DNA from: Kiritimatiellia bacterium
Lineage (GTDB): Bacteria; Verrucomicrobiota; Kiritimatiellia; RFP12; UBA1067
Length of the DNA: 10,834 bases
NCBI GenBank assembly: GCA_017459225.1
Contig: JAFUDL010000127.1
Location: forward strand, 1 to 10,834
Reading direction: 5' to 3'
Of this stretch, positions 6,781-10,834 are shown one piece after another (the first letter of the stretch is position 1; the number at the start of each line of letters is the position of its first letter). Position numbers and translations under genes: made by a program. The notes under the pieces were generated by a model that searched no databases, had not been told where the DNA came from, and saw only the letters and a program-made list of their open reading frames with translations.

Positions 6781-6794
6781 TGAAAGGTGCGGAT

Positions 6795-6824
6795 ATTATA
6801 CAACAATTGAGGCATGTAAGGCAA
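6795..6824 (-). promoter_or_regulatory. Promoter of tRNA-Ser
   Basis: On the minus strand a TTGCCT -35 (6819-6824) and a consensus TATAAT -10 (6795-6800) are 18 bases apart. The -10 ends 14 bases before the mature tRNA 5' end at 6780, giving a short leader for RNase P removal. Confidence 0.7.
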
Positions 6825-6879
6825 GAGCGCAGCTGAAGAGTTTTATTGCGCGGTTCAAGGTCAAAGAAGGAGAGCAAAA

Positions 6880-9390
6880 ATGCTGGCAATGTTTCTTGCG
6901 GCGTTCATCGCGGTGGATGGACCGGTTCCGAAGGGCGACGACAATGTGTGCGACACCGCGAGGTTCGTGAAGACGTTCGAGTGCGGCGGCGAAGTGCGCC
7001 GCGCCACATGGACGGTTTCTGGCCTTGGCGTGTTTCGCGCGTACATGAACGGCGGCGAGGTGGGAGCGGATGACTGCCTGAAGCCTGGCTTCACGCACGT
7101 GGCGAAGCGCCGCCACTCGTTCTCGTACGACGTGACGCCGCTTGTGAAGAAGGGCCGCAACGTGCTTGCCGCCGAAGTCTCCACTGGCTGGTGGCGCGAC
7201 GCTATCGTGAGCCGCCGCGGAAAGCTCTCCAGCTTCTGGGGAGTTCTCGAGATCGAGAAGGCGGATGGAACGAAGGTCTCGATTCCCACCGACACGACAT
7301 GGCGGGGATCGTACGGCGGAAACGTGGTGCACGCCACGATCTACTGGGGCGAGACGTACGACGCGCGCGTCGACGCGTCGTGGCGCGCGACCGGCGATGT
7401 GGACTGGCCTTGCGCGAAGATCAACGGCGAGTTCAAGGGAGCTGTCACGCCGGTGGAGGGACGCACGGTGAAGACGCGGCGCGACCTTGCGCTTGCGCCT
7501 CGCGAGATCTACGTGTGGAAAGGCGCTGAGGGCGCGTCGAAGGATGCGCACGGGAAGGCGAAGGTGCTGCGGCGCTACAGGGACGGCGAGCGCATCGTCT
7601 TGGAGCCTGGCGACGAGCGGCTTGTGGTGGACTTCGGGCAGAACGCGGCAGGCGTGCCGGAGATCGTGGCAACGGCGCCCGCCGGGACGAAGCTCGCCGC
7701 GCATCCCGCCGAGATGCTCAACGACGGCAACGGCGAGAAGAGGCGCGGCAACGACGGGCCTGCGGGAAGCGCGTACTTCGCAAACTACAGAAGCGCGAGA
7801 ACGGCGATCACGTACAAGTTCGCGGGAAGCGGGAAGGAGAGGTACAGCCCGTCGTTCACCTTCTTCGGAGGAAGATACTTCTCGTTTGCGACGACGGCGA
7901 GAGTGGAGATCGAGAGCCTGAGGTTTCTGCCGATGATGTCCATAGCGCCCGAGGACGAGACGGGCACGATAGAGACTGGGCGAGAGGACCTGAACCGGCT
8001 CATCTCCAACTGCGTGTGGGGTATGCGCTCCAACTACCTCTCGGTGCCGACGGACTGCCCGCAGCGCAACGAGCGCTGGGGATGGTCGGGCGACACGCAG
8101 GCGTTCGCGGGGGCGGCGGTGTACGCGGCGGACGTGTACGGGTTCCTCTCGAAGTGGATGACGGACATGCGCGATTCCCAGGTAGGCGGCAACAACAAGT
8201 ACGCTGGCACCTTCAGCATCATGGCGCCGATGTCCGGCGAGCGCGGATATATGATCGGCTGGTCCGACGCAGGCGTGATCGTGCCGTACACGCTGTGGCG
8301 GCAGTTCGGCGACGCCGCCGTCGTCAAGGCGAACTGGGAGGCGATGCAGAAGTTCATGGCGCTTATCGACCGCACCGACTGGACAACGCCACTCGGCGAG
8401 AACCAGTGCGCCGACTGGCTCGCGCCCGCGCGGTACGAAAGCTGGCGCCGCGGCTGGGGTGCGCCGTACGCCGCGAAGCCGTTCTGGGACGGCGAGACGA
8501 AGGCGGACCACATGCAGTACTGGGACATGCTCGGCGCCTGCTTCCACATAAGCGACCTCAGGATGATGCGTGAGATGGCGCGCGCGATAGGCGACGAGAA
8601 GTCCGCCAAGGATTACGCCGCGCGCGAGGCGAAGTCGGTCAAACGCTACCGCGACCTCTTCCTCGACCACCGCGGCAGGCTCGCGGAGCGATATCGCGAC
8701 ATGCAGACGCCCGCGCTCTTCCCGCTGTGGCTGGGGCTCTTCCCGTCGAAGGACGCCGAGGCCGCGGCGAAGGCCGATCTCGCCGCCAGCATCAGGCGCG
8801 GCAACTTCAAGATCGGAACGGGATTCCTCGGAACGCCGATTCTGCTCGACGTGCTGGCGGACGTGATGGACGATCCTGGGCTCGCGTATTCGGTGCTGCT
8901 GCAGCACGAGTGTCCAGGGTGGCTCTTCTCCGTGGACCAGGGCGCGACGACGATCTGGGAGCGGTGGGACGGCTACACGAAGGAGCGCGGGTTTGGTCCG
9001 GTGGCGATGAACAGCTTCAACCACTACGCCTACGGCGCGGTGATGGGATGGATGAACCGTACGATGGCGGGGATACGTCCCGGCGAGAAGGGCGGGTACG
9101 CAGAGTTCACGCTTGCGCCAAGGCCCGACAGGCGCGTCGGCTTCTGCAAGGCCTCATACCGCACGAAGTTCGGCGTGGTGAAGAGCGAGTGGCGCTACTT
9201 GCCGGACGGCGGCCTTGAATGGAAGTTCGCGATTCCGCCCGGCACCAGGGCGAAGGTGACGCCTCCTGGCGGCAAGGCCGAGACGCTTGGACCGGGCGAC
9301 TACGTGCGCACAATTCCCGCCCGTTTATTTTCTCATTTTCCATCTTGTGCGTCTCGCGCCGTTTTGATATACTATTTGCCGCTTTTTTAG
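6880..9390 (+). CDS. Alpha-L-rhamnosidase, family GH78
   Basis: Protein of 836 residues, predicted to release terminal alpha-L-rhamnose from plant polysaccharides or glycosides by inversion. N-terminal beta domains (about 25-340) carry W-T-V-S-G-L-G-V-F-R-A-Y-M-N-G and G-W-W-R-D, followed by V-V-D-F-G-Q-N. The (alpha/alpha)6 barrel begins near 370 and holds the family signature D392-C-P-Q-R-N-E398-R-W-G-W-S-G-D405. E398 matches the general acid, and E694 in T-T-I-W-E-R-W-D matches the proposed base. The last domain closes with the usual sheet up to about Y808. The start has AAGGAG (6867-6872) seven bases upstream. Residues 1-12 are hydrophobic but lack a basic n-region, so export is uncertain. 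The natural end seems to be near residue 814: residues 815-836 are encoded by the AT-rich rplU promoter region and look like non-coding sequence read in frame. No sugar-uptake or regulator gene is adjacent. Confidence 0.92.
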   Translation: MLAMFLAAFIAVDGPVPKGDDNVCDTARFVKTFECGGEVRRATWTVSGLGVFRAYMNGGEVGADDCLKPGFTHVAKRRHSFSYDVTPLVKKGRNVLAAEVSTGWWRDAIVSRRGKLSSFWGVLEIEKADGTKVSIPTDTTWRGSYGGNVVHATIYWGETYDARVDASWRATGDVDWPCAKINGEFKGAVTPVEGRTVKTRRDLALAPREIYVWKGAEGASKDAHGKAKVLRRYRDGERIVLEPGDERLVVDFGQNAAGVPEIVATAPAGTKLAAHPAEMLNDGNGEKRRGNDGPAGSAYFANYRSARTAITYKFAGSGKERYSPSFTFFGGRYFSFATTARVEIESLRFLPMMSIAPEDETGTIETGREDLNRLISNCVWGMRSNYLSVPTDCPQRNERWGWSGDTQAFAGAAVYAADVYGFLSKWMTDMRDSQVGGNNKYAGTFSIMAPMSGERGYMIGWSDAGVIVPYTLWRQFGDAAVVKANWEAMQKFMALIDRTDWTTPLGENQCADWLAPARYESWRRGWGAPYAAKPFWDGETKADHMQYWDMLGACFHISDLRMMREMARAIGDEKSAKDYAAREAKSVKRYRDLFLDHRGRLAERYRDMQTPALFPLWLGLFPSKDAEAAAKADLAASIRRGNFKIGTGFLGTPILLDVLADVMDDPGLAYSVLLQHECPGWLFSVDQGATTIWERWDGYTKERGFGPVAMNSFNHYAYGAVMGWMNRTMAGIRPGEKGGYAEFTLAPRPDRRVGFCKASYRTKFGVVKSEWRYLPDGGLEWKFAIPPGTRAKVTPPGGKAETLGPGDYVRTIPARLFSHFPSCASRAVLIYYLPLF
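9345..9373 (+). promoter_or_regulatory. Promoter of rplU-rpmA, inside the end of the rhamnosidase frame
   Basis: TTGTGC (9345-9350) and TATACT (9368-9373) are 17 bases apart, with an extended -10 TGA just before the -10 box. The TATACTATT string is the same as at the B12 operon promoter (549-557). Transcription would start near 9380, giving a leader of about 59 bases. Confidence 0.7.
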
Positions 9391-9438
9391 AGAGGCAGGT
9401 GCTTCTCATGGAAAAGGCAAGTACAACAAGGAAACAAC

Positions 9439-9756
9439 ATGGAAGCATACGCAGTACTCGAAACCGGCGGCAAGCAGGTGCTTGTGAAGACCGGCGACAG
9501 GATCGAGATTGAAAAGCTCTCGGTCACCGAAGGCGAGGAGGTTGTCCTCGATACCGTCTGCGCCGTTTCTGACGGCACGACGCTCAAGGTTGGCGCGCCC
9601 TACGTGGAGGGCGCCAAGGTCACGCTCACGATCGTCGCTCCCGCCAAGAAGGGCGAGAAGGTGATCAACTTCAAGGCCAAGCGCCGCAAGGGATACCGCC
9701 GCACGGTGGGTCATCGCCAGCAGTACACGGTCGCGACGGTCAAGGCCATCGCCTAA
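9439..9756 (+). CDS. rplU: 50S ribosomal protein L21
   Basis: Protein of 105 residues, standard length for bL21, a 23S rRNA-binding protein of the large subunit. It begins M-E-A-Y-A-V-L-E-T-G-G-K-Q, has V-G-A-P-Y-V-E-G-A-K-V in the middle, and ends with the basic signature K-A-K-R-R-K-G-Y-R-R-T-V-G-H-R-Q. All are family hallmarks. AAGGA at 9428-9432 lies six bases before the ATG. An upstream ATG at 9408 is out of frame. The gene is followed after 21 bases by rpmA, the usual bacterial arrangement. The obg gene that often follows this pair is absent here. Confidence 0.98.
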   Translation: MEAYAVLETGGKQVLVKTGDRIEIEKLSVTEGEEVVLDTVCAVSDGTTLKVGAPYVEGAKVTLTIVAPAKKGEKVINFKAKRRKGYRRTVGHRQQYTVATVKAIA

Positions 9757-9777
9757 GCGCAGAAAGGATAAACGACA

Positions 9778-10026
9778 ATGGCAACTTCCGCATCTGCACG
9801 CAACAGCCGCGACTCGAACCCCCAGTATCTTGGCGTCAAGGCCTACGACGGCCAGCTTCTCAAGGCCGGCTCGATCATCGTCCGCCAGCGCGGCACGAAG
9901 ATCCATCCCGGCGCAAACGTTGGCTGCGGCCGTGACTTTACGCTTTTCGCCCTTAAGGACGGCAAGGTGAAGTTCGTCACGAAGAAGACCGGCAAGTACG
10001 CGACGATCGTCCCCGTCGAGGGGTGA
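9778..10026 (+). CDS. rpmA: 50S ribosomal protein L27 with divergent N-terminus
   Basis: Protein of 82 residues, bL27, which lies at the peptidyl transferase centre and helps place tRNA. The core is canonical: R-D-S-N-P-Q-Y-L-G-V-K, A-G-S-I-I-V-R-Q-R-G-T-K-I-H-P-G-A-N-V-G-C-G-R-D and D-G-K-V-K-F. The N-terminal arm is not canonical: most bacteria have M-A-H-K-K-x-G-G-S-x-x-N-G-R-D-S, whereas here it reads M-A-T-S-A-S-A-R-N-S-R-D-S. It is about three residues shorter and lacks the two lysines and the glycine pair. AAAGGA lies upstream of the ATG, which directly follows rplU, so the start is well placed. No Firmicutes-type cleavable extension is seen. Confidence 0.97.
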   Translation: MATSASARNSRDSNPQYLGVKAYDGQLLKAGSIIVRQRGTKIHPGANVGCGRDFTLFALKDGKVKFVTKKTGKYATIVPVEG

Positions 10027-10041
10027 ACGAGAACAGCGAGA

Positions 10042-10090
10042 TCCGGCCCCGCGCCGGAATGAGAAGGCGCGGGGGTGATCCCGCGCCTTT
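10042..10090 (+). terminator. Tandem hairpins, probable terminator of rplU-rpmA
   Basis: A first small hairpin pairs TCCGGC (10042-10047) with GCCGGA (10053-10058). A second, stronger hairpin pairs AAGGCGCGGG (10064-10073) with CCCGCGCCTT (10080-10089) around a 6-base loop. The U-run after it is short (TTT at 10088-10090), typical of GC-rich genomes. It begins 15 bases after the rpmA stop. Confidence 0.75.
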
Positions 10091-10127
10091 CGCGTTGAAG
10101 TCAATGTAATTAAATTGTTTTCGGCTG

Positions 10128-10141
10128 CTCGGCATGCCGGG
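10128..10141. promoter_or_regulatory. Near-perfect palindrome upstream of the XRE-cupin gene
   Basis: CTCGGCATGCCGGG contains the perfect 10-base palindrome CGGCATGCCG (10130-10139), with one extra pair beyond a G-T mismatch. It ends just before the ribosome site of the regulator gene. It is a candidate autoregulatory operator; in GC-rich DNA a palindrome of this size can also arise by chance. Confidence 0.3.
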
Positions 10142-10158
10142 ACGAAGGAGTGAAAGAG

Positions 10159-10722
10159 ATGCCTAAGGAAAAGAACGTCGGAAAACGAATCAAGATGTTC
10201 CGCGACAAGCTGAAGATGACTCTTGGAGATCTGGCGGCGAAGAGCGGCGTGACGGTGGCCACGATAGCGTCCATTGAGGACGGCGAGGTGCTTCCCGCGC
10301 TTGGCGTGCTGACGAAGCTCTCCCGCGCGCTCGGGCAGAGGCTGGGCACGTTCATGGACGACCAGTTCAAGCCAGACCCGATCATCACGCGCGCCGTGGA
10401 CCTCGAGGCGGCGAAGGTGGCCGCGGAGGGCGCTAACACGCTCGGCTACGCGTCGCATTCGCTCGCGCTCGGCAAGCCCGACCGCCACATGGATCCGTTC
10501 CGCATCGAGTTCGCGGCGGACGGCGTGGACGAGGTGTCGTCCCACGAGGGCGAGGAGCTGATCATCTGCATCGCCGGCGAGGTGGAGCTCACCTACGGCT
10601 GCGAGAAGACCGTTCTCGGCCCAGGCGACACCGCCTACTACAACAGCGTCGTCACGCATTCGCTGCGCGCCCTCGACGGCAAGCCCGCCTCGATCTACGG
10701 CATCGTGTTCCTGCCGTTCTAA
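10159..10722 (+). CDS. XRE-family transcriptional regulator with C-terminal cupin domain
   Basis: Protein of 187 residues. Residues about 7-66 form an XRE/Cro-type helix-turn-helix: V-G-K-R-I-K, then the turn L-G-D-L-A-A-K-S-G-V-T and recognition helix V-A-T-I-A-S-I-E-D-G. Residues about 110-187 form a cupin: S-H129-E-G-E-E-L-I-I-C-I-A-G-E-V-E-L, then L-G-P-G-D-T-A-Y-Y-N and V-T-H-S-L, which could hold a metal or small ligand. This two-domain layout is common for regulators that sense a metabolite through the cupin and control a neighbouring metabolic gene. The ATG at 10159 is chosen because GAAGGAG (10144-10150) lies eight bases upstream; the GTG at 10150 would overlap that site. The next gene begins 13 bases after the stop, so they are probably co-transcribed. 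The ligand cannot be read from the sequence. No convincing -10/-35 pair is seen, though 10101-10121 is AT-rich. Confidence 0.88.
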   Translation: MPKEKNVGKRIKMFRDKLKMTLGDLAAKSGVTVATIASIEDGEVLPALGVLTKLSRALGQRLGTFMDDQFKPDPIITRAVDLEAAKVAAEGANTLGYASHSLALGKPDRHMDPFRIEFAADGVDEVSSHEGEELIICIAGEVELTYGCEKTVLGPGDTAYYNSVVTHSLRALDGKPASIYGIVFLPF

Positions 10723-10735
10723 CAGGGAGTCCCAC

Positions 10736-10834
10736 ATGTTCAAGCTCACGGACCCATTCGGTTCGGCGCCCACGCAGGCGCCGTTCGCCCAGAGCGTGTC
10801 GCGCGGCGTGCCCTGGCACAACCTGCCCGTCACG
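10736..10834 (+). CDS. Start of an unidentified gene downstream of the XRE-cupin regulator (3' partial)
   Basis: The first 33 codons are visible (M-F-K-L-T-D-P-F-G-S-A-P-T and onward, with R-G-V-P-W-H-N near the edge). A GGGAG ribosome site at 10725-10729 lies six bases before the ATG. The frame stays open to the window edge. The short spacing suggests an operon with the regulator, so it may be the regulator's target. No signal peptide is seen, and the family is not recognisable from this fragment. Confidence 0.7.
   Translation, partial: MFKLTDPFGSAPTQAPFAQSVSRGVPWHNLPVT

Noticed and set aside
6796..9024. Long minus-strand open frame of 742 codons opposite the rhamnosidase
   Set aside because: It is a shadow of GC-rich codon use on the opposite strand: Arg/His/Val-rich, no recognisable motif, and the plus-strand frame has clear GH78 catalytic motifs.
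9406..10833. Minus-strand open frame of 475 codons across rplU, rpmA and the regulator
   Set aside because: It runs antisense through three well-supported genes and a terminator, and its protein shows no family motif.
1..10834. CRISPR array, insertion sequence, att site or prophage
   Set aside because: No regularly spaced repeats, transposase or integrase frames, or target-site duplications were seen; the tRNA-Ser is intact and has no integrase next to it.

Overview
The window looks like a chromosomal segment from a GC-rich bacterium of the Planctomycetes-Verrucomicrobia-Chlamydiae group, most likely a Kiritimatiellae- or Lentisphaerae-like gut or rumen anaerobe. This placement is inference. 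It rests on a pseudopilin-like protein with the F-T-V-F-E cleavage motif and a C-terminal F-L-D-G-H motif, an exported protein ending in the 'LPNGLNYLYG' type C-terminal module common in Verrucomicrobiota, a GH78 rhamnosidase, and an XRE-cupin regulator. No 16S rRNA is present to confirm it.

Layout. Positions 1-479 hold the 3' end of a probable glycoside hydrolase. From 525 to 4628 there is one apparent transcription unit: a sigma70-type promoter, a cobalamin (B12) riboswitch with a visible P1 stem and B12 box, two exported proteins of unassigned function, and a type II secretion/pilin-like protein. The last two genes overlap (TGATG). This B12-controlled secreted/pseudopilin cassette is the most interesting part of the window. 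No TonB receptor, BtuCDF or corrinoid enzyme lies next to it here.

From 4656 to 6663 there is a nucleotide-metabolism pair: dihydroorotase, apparently from a leaderless mRNA, overlapping a trimeric-type purine nucleoside phosphorylase. A convergent tRNA-Ser(UGA) follows on the minus strand, with its own promoter and a GC-rich hairpin between the two. Positions 6880-9390 encode a GH78 alpha-L-rhamnosidase whose reading frame runs through the promoter of the next operon. Positions 9439-10026 are rplU-rpmA (ribosomal proteins L21 and L27), ended by a stem-loop terminator. The L27 N-terminus is unusual. The window ends with an XRE-cupin regulator (10159-10722) and the first 33 codons of an unidentified gene probably in the same operon.

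All annotation is by eye from the sequence. Family names come from motif recognition, not from searches. No intergenic stretch exceeds 300 bases; the longest (480-752) is filled by the promoter and riboswitch.
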